Origin: Perkinsus olseni
Lineage: Eukaryota; Perkinsozoa; Perkinsida
Assembly (NCBI GenBank): GCA_013115125.1
Contig: JABANN010000235.1
Coordinates: 1 to 48,740 of the forward strand
Reading direction: 5' to 3'
DNA: 48,740 bases
Below the pieces are notes generated by a model, which worked only from the letters and a program-made list of their open reading frames with translations, did not search any database and was not told the DNA's origin. Shown here piece by piece: positions 11,971-22,049 of this stretch (position 1 is the stretch's first letter; every line of letters starts with the position of its first letter). The translations under genes and the position numbers were made by a program.

Positions 11971-14900
11971 TCACACTTCGACGATCTCCCCCTCCGGCGC
12001 ATCCGTATGGAACACTTGTCCGTTCAACAAAGAAGGGTACTTCTGCTCAGCTTCACGGTACAATCTGGTCTCCAGAGGCTCCTGAACAACACAATTGATC
12101 ACGCGATCGATTTGCGTATCTTTCGTGCTCATATCAACCATGCTTACAAAAGGTTTATAGATACTCCATTTTATGGACTTCGCACTCGGACACGATACGA
12201 CGCTCAACTTGGCGGTTCGTACCTGGACGCACTCGGAAGATTCATCCCTCAGAAAATAGAAAATGATATGATGAAAAAATATTAAGAAATGTAAAAATAG
12301 AAAACCCCCTCCCATTCCTACTGGTTTGTAGTCGAGACACTGGTCTGCGGCACCTCCCCTCAGCGCTCCACCATCATCACCAATCGACCATCGCTGACTC
12401 GCGTCAAACTGCTCCGAACAAGACGCCCTGAAAAAAAGGAATCTTTTTCTCTGCCATCCCCTTTCTCAACCTGTCAACCCGCAACAGTTCACCCATCATA
12501 CGAAAATCTTGATCATTTAGTGGCGCGTGACGCTGATTCTTACAGAGTAACTTCCCCGCTTCGGTCGGCTTGCAAGCAGGATGACGTCTGCACGTTGATA
12601 AGCCGCGAGGCGCCTTCCCCCTCCTCATCCGATCGCCACTTCTGTGATGCAGATGAACTGCACGAAGCCATCTAAAAATACAGCAGGAATTCCGGAAATT
12701 TATACCGTTAAAAATTTCAAAAAATTTCAGAAAATTCTGAAAACGAAAATCTTACCTGCACGTGGCCATCGTCGTCCACATCCAAACACCATCCACCATC
12801 GCGTAACGAAAATTCCCCGTCATCAGAATCTGACATGATATCGATCACTTGATCGATTCACGAATATCTTCTGAGCTGCCGAATCCTACCTGCAACATCC
12901 TTCACAAGCTTTTGCCCAGCCTTCGGAATTCCACCGTTCATCACACAATTTGCATAGTGGACCTACAACGCTCATTCACGCATACCACAACAAACGCAAC
13001 TTTTCTGTCATGAAAACTGCTGAATTTTGCAGCATTAATTTTGCTCACCCCAACAAAATATTCTTCGAGAATTTGATAACCAAACGAATATTTCGCCACG
13101 CAAAACAAACGGTGAACGAATTTTTCCCAACAAATTTTTGAACACAAAACCAAATGACTTGCGAATATCGCAAAAGTAAACTCGCATTGGTCCTGGAAGG
13201 TGCAATGCGACCAAGCCCGACCAAGCCCGAACGGAGGCTACTGGGATAACTTCTGTTTTCCGGATACACCCGGCGATAGGCGATCGAGCAATCGTCCTGT
13301 TCAGCACGTCCATCAACGTTCAACGATCTCGTGGAACGCCCGTGATGATTAGATGATGAACAGCAGTGATGATTAGATGGTGAACAGCAAGGACGATTAC
13401 TCGAACTCGAACTTCTGGTAGTGGAAGGGCCACAGGAGGTGGTCCTCTAAGGCCCTTTCCCGGCCTCTATAAGCATCGGAGATCGCCGCCCTAAAGGGTG
13501 CCCAGTCATCGTCGTCGCCAGTTGAGCCCCCGTGTGGCGTCGGGCCACTCGGAGGGCCACGGCTGCTGGATGAGGAGTCTCAAATCCGCGCAGTGTGCGG
13601 AATATCCTCTGTGTGTGGTGCGCCATATGCGAGAGATCTTCTCTGTGCGGGATGCCAGTACGCTAGGTTAGAGGATCGAACCAGGGCCTCAAGGTTAGGA
13701 GAATAGACGATGTGTCAAAAACGAATACGTATGAAGAGGGTTCAGCCAGCATGCATCGATCTGCCAGAGGTCCAGTCCTCTCTCAAGATCCATCGCTCTC
13801 CCGGAGACCTCACTCCTGAACATCCCCACGGTGGGGGCCCCACCCGCGACATCCTCCTGCCCGAAAGACGACTTAGCCTGAAGATTCGCCTCACGCCTAC
13901 ACTGGTACCGACGACCCGCTCTGAAGTGCGAATCTCGAGAGTCCTGAGGACTCTGTCCGCTGGTGTCAGGCCATTAAATATATATCTCCTAGCGGAGTAT
14001 CCCGACGAGCCTCGTCGGACGAGGATGTCGAACGAAGTAGGGCACATATTATGAGTTGAACCAATGGGCAGTGGCGGACTCTCGAGTCGAAAGTCTCGGC
14101 TGTATGATCAATCCAAGCACACTTCACACTACATCAGTTTCCGAGAGAAACCCGTCCCACCCCATACCACTCCAATCGTAACTCACCTCCCTAGTCGTCT
14201 TGACCCCAGCTTGAACAGACATGCACTTCGACTCGCCGAATTTAATCGGGGACCCTAACTCCGATGAAGTCTCAGAAAACGTCCACTCTTGGTTATAATT
14301 TCTCATCTGACCGCACGAACCACAATCGATCACCAAGGCGAGCGCTTTTTACACCCACCTTCGGGTTATAGCAAGTATACAACACTAATTTCGTCCCCGA
14401 GGAACTGTCAGCGCAAAGCGGCGCATCACCGATTTCCGCTGCTTTCAGTTGGAATCTTCCGCTACTCAATTTGGCCAGAGTGATGCTCTGTTCACCGAAA
14501 ACCTGCAAAAGAAGAGAATGTATTTAGCGCGCGCCTAAATGATCGATTAAGAAGAATACAAAACACCATTTCAGAAATCACAAGGGGATGTAGGATCTCA
14601 AAATACCATCTAAAAAATTTTCGGTAAATTCTCCAAAATTTCCAAATTTCCGCTGCTGTTAATCGGAAATAGACTCGAAGTGAACGCAGCGGACATAACT
14701 CCACAATGCGAGCAGGAAGGCGCGAAGGCTCGCGATGGAATAATCGATCACCATGGCGAGCGCTAGTTCCTTCAACTTACTCTGCCCGTTTCAGGATCAA
14801 CTTCGCACGGAAGTAACTCGAGGTGGTCTCCAGATGCCGTGAGACACTCGCCCGACTCGACTTCAACGATGCCTTTATGACGCGGGTCAACCTAAGATTC

Positions 14901-17900
14901 TTGGTATCTTCAAATTCTTCCGCGTGCGCAACTAACCCTGAAGCTTTGCTTGAACCCGGATGTTCCGCAATCTTCGATCGACACGTGAGCACCCTTCTCC
15001 CTTTCAGTTCCGATGCAGCCCGTCCGGCGTGCCCGAGGGTTGGAAGAGTACAACTTTCTGACAATGAAAATGATGAGCAGGAAATTTTCAGCGCATCTTC
15101 ATACCAATGAAACTCCTTATAATAGCACAAATGGCGTCACCCGTGAAAGATTCTTTCCCTCCCACTAAATCGATCGTTCAATCGATATTCCTCCGTCAAA
15201 CCACGCACACAGATCGAGCAAAGAACACGCCAACCTAAAGTTCCAACTGAGAACTACCTTTTCATACCAGACAAAATCTAATCAACTTTCGCGAACCCGA
15301 TCGTTTAGCAGAAAAAAAAATACCGGAAAATTTCAGAAAAAGTATAAAACAGATTCATCACCATCCCTCCTCACAATTGGTTTTGCTCCAACTTGATCCA
15401 CTGATCGTAGAACTCGCCGTACGTGCTGCAGACGTTCGTGCTCACATCCTGCCCGATGCCATTGCCCGACAGGCACTGATCTGTATTCCAATTCCTGACA
15501 AAAAACACTAAATTTCGCCGGATTTTTCCGAGGAAAATATCGTTTGCCTCTCTGAAAGCTCAGAGTCCGCGAGAGAAAACGCTTCACGATATTTCCCGAT
15601 ATTTCCGCTTTTTTAATCACCAGTGCGTTCACTTTCCGCTACAATTGATCAATTTACATTTTCCATAAAAATTTTGCGAGTCTTTTCCCCACGAAAAACC
15701 TCTCAACGTTAATCACCAACATGGACAATCCGATCAGCGGAAAATTTTTTTCACCTGAAACCCGAGCAGCATTTATTTCCATCCCGATTTCCGTGATGCC
15801 ACAGTTGCCCCTTGGAGGTGTCCGAGCACGGCGTTAGCACAATATTAGTGCTACCTGATGAGATGAGCACGATTCTATTTTATTTGTCTCAAAATTTTTC
15901 GAGGAAAAACGGGTGAAAATTGACTTCCCACAGAAAATGCTCCACCGCAAACTTCTCAACTATGATCCAAAAAATGTCTCACCAAAAATCCAGGAAAATT
16001 TCTACACTACCTCGAGCCTCCAAGCACATTCCCGAACTATCATCTTTCAAGTGGAACACTTGTCTTGGCACCAAACCCGCATCGAAATAGAGTGCACGAA
16101 ATCTGAAAGGGAAAAATGGGAAAAGTGTCACAAAATCGCTACTTTTCCCTCACCTGTACAGAAACCAAGCAAATGGTTTACATTTTAAATTCTCTTTTAT
16201 TTCCAAAATGTTACCTAAAGCGGAAGACCATCGATCCTAGGTTGACCTTGCAAGAAACAGAGCCGAAAGATATCACTTTTATGGAGAAGTCCACGCCAAA
16301 CACGACAAATTTACGGAAAAATTCCCAAAATCCGAAATTTCCCCGGAATTTCTCAGTCGCCCCTTGAAGCAGGAATTTCGTCAAAATAAACCTCCGAAAA
16401 TACGTAGAAATGTCACAGAATAAACACGCGAAAATAAATTTCAAAATAAATTTTATAAATGTCAAAATAAATTTCTCCCGACCTGGAAAAATTCATTCCC
16501 CTTATTACTGATATCAGGCTTCGCCATGGCACCCGTTTTGAAACCCGAGAACGCCGGGAAAGTCTCCAACTTCTCCAACCACTCGTCAAACCATGCCGAA
16601 GCAGCTCGATACCTGCGTCATGAAATAAGTAGTCAATACTCTGGTAGCGCTCGCCCGAGTGATGCTACTAACAATACACGGAAAAACTGACGAACCGATG
16701 ATGTCGGTCGACCGGGCGACACTTCTGAGATGAGCCGCATAAGGCAGATGCCTTCAGCGCTCGCCCAAATGATCGATTCATCTCCCAACCAAGAAAATGA
16801 ATCACGCTATCTCGCAAGAAAATGAGAGGGGGATCACACTCGCCGGTAAAACCGATTCTAAAACGATTTCCCCGTCCCACCGATTGGTAACAACAGCTCC
16901 GCCCGGGACGGTGTAGCGCGGCCGAGTCTTTGGGTTACTGGCAACTCTCCACATATGGGCAACGTAAGAATCAGGAGCATTAACCTAAGACGAAACAGAG
17001 AGTTTCTTCACCGCGCCACGAAATTCGTCACCGCGCCACGAAATTATTACAATCTCTCCACCGCACAGCCAGATCCTAAGGCTTTGATCGATATTCTCTC
17101 CACCCCAGCCGATCATCCGCGTGTCATAACCACCGGTCTCATTCCACCATCTACGAGACATCGCAAGGAGGCCACCGGACATGATCGGGACGTATCTGAA
17201 GTAGGTCGCAGGTTCGAACCCCGCACATGTCATTTTAGAACCAGTCGCTGTTTTCACGTTGAAATCACTCCGGATTTTCCGAACTGAAAGAACATCAATT
17301 TCGACGACGACGTGAAAAATCGCCACAATTGAACAAAACAGAAATCACTAAGATTAAAAGTCGTGTTGCTTTCCCATGCGAAAGAAAGCAAACCCCGAAG
17401 ATACGATATAGACAAAACTTGGCCGTCATTTTCGTAATTCTTAGGGTTAGAAAAAAAGAGAAGATTCTCCATTATCGACCTCGAACCGAACACTATAGGA
17501 CGTCAGTCAGTTCCCGGCAAATCCGAAGTATGAAATCGGTCATCTGATCGATTTGTACCATCACTTACTTGTCTTCATCCGTGAACCATTTGAAATCAGC
17601 GTCCCAGGTAAGATAACACTTCGCCATGCCGCTGCCTGTGCGATGCTCTTCCCACGTATCAGGATCCAAGTTGGTGATGGTAGGCACGACCACGCCTAAG
17701 ACAGAAAAAAAGATTCTCCACGCGCCCCGAAACAGCAAACATACATAATCGTCGAGAGAAAATATGCGAAAAATTCCGATCCTCGCTCACGTTTATAGTT
17801 AGTTCTTATTTGTTTGACGATTGGATTGAACCAGTCTTCTGCTGGCTTGACATGACAGTCCAGGAAGATGATGATATCACCGGTTGCTTCGGCCGCACCT

Positions 17901-20670
17901 GCACAACGACGAAATCGAACAACGAACTCAAATTCCAATTTTTCCCGTTTTTCTTTAGTCCACCTGCTCGTAAAAAATCGGCAAACTGTAGGTAATCAAA
18001 AAATCTTGAAAAAGCAACATCACCCATGTAGTCTACAAACAAGTCAGATGAGACCAGACTCAGGATGCTCGTAGTAGCTCGGTAGTCACCTTTCTTCGCC
18101 TCGGTTTGGAAGGCAGTGGTGGCTCAGAGATGAGAGTAAGCTGACCGGCTCCCGTTGGGATGCCCATCGCAAAGTTGATATAGGCTGTACACTGTAGCTG
18201 CGAGTTCCTTCTCCAGTGATGACGTTGACATGTCTCTGCCCACTGCAGCGCCCACTCAGGTGTAGCCAGCAAGCTTATAACCGGACTTGCTCCTGATTGC
18301 CAACACACGTCAGTTTGCTGGCCGGCCGCTAAGACGACTGCTTTCATCTACACAGCACTTGCGGAAGATATTTGGCCAGTTCGCGCCTAATTTACCTTGA
18401 ATTCGCAATCAACGTGGCTGCTGCAAGCGTAAACTCTGTAGTGTGGAATCTCCTGCGTCTTGGATGTACTCGAACACCACAAGCGGACGTCAAACAACAG
18501 CTCCAGACTCTCCCTCAGCCGTCGACACCACACGTCCTTGGTTGTCAATTGGTGACCAATTTTTCCATTATGCTGATCAGGCTTCAAGGTCTCTTGAGGT
18601 TCGCCGAAATCTCTTGTCTCGGACATTTCTAAGAACCGCCTACGGAGAACTTGAATGAAAATATCAGCCCAGGGCACTCCGGAAAAAACGGCCGTCCTTG
18701 ACAATATGTAATTCAGCCTTCTCAACGGTTTAGTCATGGCGAGTGAGACTCGTCCTTGACTATTCAGTGACTTTCTTGACTATCTGTAGTTACCCATACG
18801 CCTACACGGTTGAGCTGACCTATTCCCAGCTTGCACTAGCTCATAACGTATAAAACCGGTGGAGTTCACCAGGCTTCACCTTGACAGACATCTCAGGCGG
18901 TGAACTTCCGCGTTCGACTGGAGTCCTCAGTTCGAGGATTTTCAAGGGGCACATCCCTCAGTTTTCCATTCCTCGTAATTCTTCCAGCGGAATGTGCACC
19001 CATGTGGTCTGCCAGTGCTCCATCCACTCCGAACCAAATACTGGTAAATGGCGACCCGCACGAACCAGAAGTAGAGCGCTGTCATATTCCCGCCGGCGCA
19101 GATATCGCTCAGCAGAGCATCTTCTCGACAGATCTCTGTGAGATGGCAGTCCGTACCATCGCCGGCTCGACGGACCAACATACATCTTTCACGAACTCTC
19201 ATTGAGGGACCCTCCGTGAGTCTAGCGCACTCGCGTACATGCTCAAAACCGCAAACGTCACGAGAGAGTCACTCAAGCCGTGAACTGCTTTCGACCGAAA
19301 CACCAGTGATGAGTCAATTTTGAGTGATAGAAAATTCAGTGGGGCCGTGCCAATGGCAAAAGATTTTCCGCCGGAAAATTTCCGGTCGGGTTTTTATGGT
19401 GATCATTCTGAACGACACCAATTGGCAATTCGAGTTTCACACGGACAATTCAGAAACTCGCGACTGCTTTTAATGAATTTGGTATAATCGTCCGCAGCAA
19501 TTAACGGGTAAAATATTCCGATTCCTCACCTTTGCTCTTGGCGTTGATGAGTCCTGTGAAAGATGAATGTCGAACCCATTTGATCTTCAACCTGGGCGAG
19601 AAAAATCGAGAGAAAAATTGATGAACCCCCGGTACTCCTTCTGCTCCTCTTCAGTGAGAAGTGTATTCAACGGAGGAGTGCTCCCATCGTCCACAACAAC
19701 CTACGGAATAATTTACCCAGCTTAAACCGTTCGTCAATTCCTACAACTTCCTGTAGTATATTTGCCGGTGTTGCCTCATTCACTGACTTCACCGTTTTGA
19801 CCATAAACTCACCCTCGTTGGCGCACGGTAAAACCTGCGAAAAAATTGCACGATTTAGGGAAAAAACAGAGAATAAATTTCGTAGTCACAAAAATTTCAG
19901 CTACGAAAAATTTGCGATGCAAATTTGGCACGCAAAAACGGATCATCGGTGTGGGATTTTTTTGGTAAAAAACTACTAAGGCTAAAAATACTTGCAAAAA
20001 TTCGTAAAAAAGATCGAATAACTGAAGACCCGGAGAATGCACATGAACCCCCCTCCTTCCGATGAGATGATACGGAATCCTTTCAACCGTAAAAATACTT
20101 TTCATCAAATTTTTTTCTGCAAAAATAGCGCCGGTGAGAAAAACCCGCGGGGAACTCACAACGCTGATTTTCGGCTGATACAAGAAGCCGCCTGCCAACG
20201 CCTGACCGCCCGCCGCGAAATTATTGGCACCTGAAAAAGATACGAAAATCCAGCGTATCCCGGACGGAAAATTTCACCCAATTTTCTCCCAACGATTATA
20301 GACTTTTCATGCTCATGTAGAGAACCCCGTTCCAATATCACCTTCTTCTTTCGCGGAGGAACTGTTGAGAATAGGATCGAATAATGTGGTATTATTGTGA
20401 ATCCAAATAACACCCCGGCACACTTGCAACTGCACGACATAAAAAACCTGAAAAATTAAGATAATTTTCCGGAAAATTTCCTGTTAACCTCACTAGTAGT
20501 CGCCAAATGAAAGGTATCCTGGAAATCCGGCTAGACCGTGCACACAACGCGAAGGCCGCTGCGACGCAGGAAAGTAGGAGTGCAGTCACTGAGAAAAAGA
20601 AAAGAACAATTTCGTTTGCGCGGAAAAGACGGTATGAATCTTGAGAGAATCTTTTTGTTGGGACCACTTC
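11971..20670 (-). CDS. GALNT: Polypeptide N-acetylgalactosaminyltransferase with extended ricin-B lectin region
   Basis: A GT27-type Golgi enzyme that starts mucin-type O-glycosylation by moving GalNAc from UDP-GalNAc to Ser/Thr. A hydrophobic signal-anchor stretch (around 20.6 kb) is followed by VLPCANEGEFMVKTV (about 19.8 kb), VVVDDGSTPP, HSSFTGLINAKSK (about 19.55 kb), GDIIIFLDCHVKP with the metal-binding DxH (about 17.85 kb), TNLDPDTWEEH (17.57-17.69 kb), GWGGENIDQSLRIWLCGG (about 17.1 kb), VAHMWRVASNPKTR (16,881-16,984) and AASAWFDEWLEKLE (16,483-16,612). From 15.86 kb down come at least eight lectin-type segments, including QLWHHGNRDGN, TDQCLSGNG, SGECLTASGD, NQEWTFSE, GGWCLDVDDDG, SSCLQADRSG, DASQRWSIGDD and SECVQVRTAK, ending in GEIVEV and TGA. 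Typical GALNTs have one trefoil of three repeats. The first exon and start codon are uncertain. Two introns of over 1 kb hold unexplained GC-rich DNA. Confidence 0.88.
12082..12147 (-). repeat. 66-nt GALNT intron carrying the ATCGAT/TGATC dyad module
   Basis: Donor GTAAGC follows ...SIYKPF and acceptor GTTGTTCAG precedes EPLETRLYRE. Inside are AAGATAC and AAATCGATCGCGTGATCAAT. The intron length is a multiple of three without a stop, so it also reads through as a continuous frame; the lectin fold and splice signals favour an intron. Confidence 0.7.
12838..12858 (-). repeat. Intron 3' module: ATCGAT/TGATCGAT dyad before a GALNT acceptor
   Basis: On the gene strand GAATCGATCAAGTGATCGAT is followed by ATCATGTCAG and then the lectin exon with GGWCLDVDDDGH. 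It is the fourth copy of the same acceptor-proximal module. Confidence 0.7.
13320..14060. other. GC-rich insertion-like segment in a GALNT intron, with tandem repeat and hairpins
   Basis: It begins with two copies of a 24-bp unit (13,342-13,365 and 13,366-13,389, one difference). It contains perfect 8-bp inverted repeats with 1-nt loops at 13,938-13,954 (AGAGTCCT) and 14,002-14,018 (CCGACGAG), and a T-arm-like stretch near 13,680. Open frames of 114 (+) and 101 (-) codons resemble no family I know. Composition differs sharply from the AT-rich intron around it. It may be a non-autonomous mobile element, but ends are not defined. Confidence 0.35.
14307..14358 (-). repeat. 52-nt GALNT intron made largely of the AGCGCTCGCC...TGATCGATT element
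   Basis: The intron runs from donor GTGGGTG, after ...LYTCYNPK, to acceptor GTGCGGTCAG before NYNQEWTF. It contains AGCGCTCGCC, four bases, then TGATCGATT, and so shares the TGATCGAT 3' module with the dyad introns. Removing it rejoins a good lectin repeat in frame. Confidence 0.7.
14526..14548 (+). repeat. AGCGC-CGCC...TGATCGATT element, opposite orientation to the gene
   Basis: AGCGCGCGCC, four bases, then TGATCGATT. It lies in a GALNT intron but inverted relative to transcription. Confidence 0.6.
14742..14764 (-). repeat. AGCGCTCGCC...TGATCGATT element near a GALNT donor
   Basis: On the gene strand donor GTAAGTTG is followed within about 10 nt by AGCGCTCGCC, ATGG and TGATCGATT. It is the same element as in the 14,307-14,358 intron. 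Confidence 0.65.
16646..16778 (+). repeat. Two AGCGCTCGCCC...TGAT elements about 110 bp apart
   Basis: Copies start at 16,646 (AGCGCTCGCCCGAGTGAT) and 16,756 (AGCGCTCGCCCAAATGATCG). Both are in a GALNT intron and inverted relative to the gene. Confidence 0.6.
16985..17050 (-). repeat. 66-nt GALNT intron with two tandem TTTCGTGGCGCG cores
   Basis: Donor GTAATAATTTCG follows ...GGEI and the acceptor TTCGTCTTAG precedes VNAPDSYVAHMW. Two copies of AATTTCGTGGCGCGGTGA sit 20 bp apart (complement at 17,012-17,023 and 17,032-17,043). The 5' end resembles the second intron of the deoxyribonucleotidase gene at 25,524. Confidence 0.8.
18040..19330. other. Unexplained GC-rich segment in a 1.6-kb GALNT intron
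   Basis: It lies between the exons coding INAKSK and GDIIIFLDCH. Open frames of 95, 116 and 86 codons on the minus strand and 101 on the plus strand show no motif I recognise. Sequence character differs from the AT-rich introns nearby, which suggests inserted DNA or an antisense gene. Confidence 0.3.
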
Positions 20671-22049
20671 ATGCGTGAAAAAATTTGGGAACGTGCAATT
20701 TTCTCTTCTCTAAAATACAGAAACTTAGCTGTGAATCCAGAAAACTGTCTTCCGGTGGCAACCCCGGAAAAATCGAAAACAAGTGCGCGGGGGAAGATTC
20801 ATCATTCGTGTAGGGCGAGTTTGAGTTTCACGGAAAAATTTCCCGAAGATTTCCCGGGGAAATGGTGGGCCCTTGAGAGGAAAGACAAATTGAGGTCGTC
20901 GATCGCGAGCTGCGATGAAGTCCATCGGATAAGGAAATTCCGTACCAGAACGAAAGCGGGGTGAGGGAATCTCCTGAGTTCACTAATTATCCGAAAAATT
21001 ACATCTGCGGCATCTGGTCGATAGCCCCTCGCGGAATGAGGAAAATCCGCGGCCACGGAAGTGGGGGTTCTTTCCAATAAAAAGTAAATTATCGTGTAAT
21101 TCACACGAGTCAAAACGTGAAACGTTCACCAACAGAAGCTTTAACAGGCAGCAGAACATCGCCAGGAAGAACAGACCGATTGAAGGTTGTGCGCAAGTCT
21201 TATGTTGTCAGAGGTTCCCTCGTGAACTACACCCAAGTGAGTGAGTAGAAGAGAGATAGCGTCACCCCAACCTCTTATTGATAATTTTTCGGGAAATTCC
21301 CGAAAACCTGTTGGGAAGCTTTGTACAGTTTTAGAGAACCATTAAAACCTGTCTTCACAATTCACGGAGAAGAAGAGAAGAGAAGAAAAGAAAAGGGAAA
21401 TCTAGTTTACGGGACTCCACTACGAAAAAATATCGCCGTTTCGAGCCGAAAATTTCATGACTATTTCCACTACTCCTAATTTCACCCCCGTGGCTGTTAA
21501 TGAAAAATCTATATGTAAAGGTCGACCCATGTCAGGCACACGTCACAAATATACCCTGTTGTTGTTATTATTATTACCAACAGCAGCAGCCTCCCATCGC
21601 AACAACAGCAGCAGCAGCGGCATGAGGAAGAGAGTTGCACACCGGACGATTTGTCGACGCGCATATGAGACGTTCTCTTTGGCCATGTTAAATAGGAAAC
21701 GATAGTAACGTGGTGGAAGGTGCTAACAAGGCGGTGAGTGTTGTGTTGTGTGGAGATGAACGATTATGCGTGGGTAATTTACTCACAAATAGCGATTATG
21801 TTCGAGTGAGCTTTTCCGTGTTGGCGATATTTTGCACAGTAATAATCGCTCGTTTTCGAGTGAATTTGAAAATCAACATTAGTGGTGCCAGTTGAAATCA
21901 TCGCCGTCGTGTTTACTCACCCATGAAAGTATCTTCAGGTTGCCGGGCAACCGTTGCCCCGTGAAAAAAAGATACTTCACAAAGAGCATCATTCTGCCTT
22001 ACCATATAAATGATGATCACCGAGTGTTTAGTATTATTATGTTGATAAT
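20671..22049. promoter_or_regulatory. Divergent intergenic region between GALNT (-) and MED6-like (+)
   Basis: The two flanking genes are head to head, so both promoters should lie here. Visible content is a purine run (about 21,365-21,400), a TTGTTGTTATTATTATTA stretch (around 21,557) and a GTATCTT/AAGATAC pair about 40 bp apart (21.93 and 21.97 kb). No TATA box was assigned. GALNT 5' exons may extend into it. A plus frame with a Leu-rich stretch at about 21.53 kb is not supported as a gene. Confidence 0.4.

Noticed and set aside
21457-21705. Plus-strand frame of 82 codons with a Leu-rich, signal-peptide-like stretch.
   Set aside because: Leu run comes from a TTGTTATTATTA repeat; the remainder is low complexity and basic, and the frame sits in a divergent promoter region without splice or family support.
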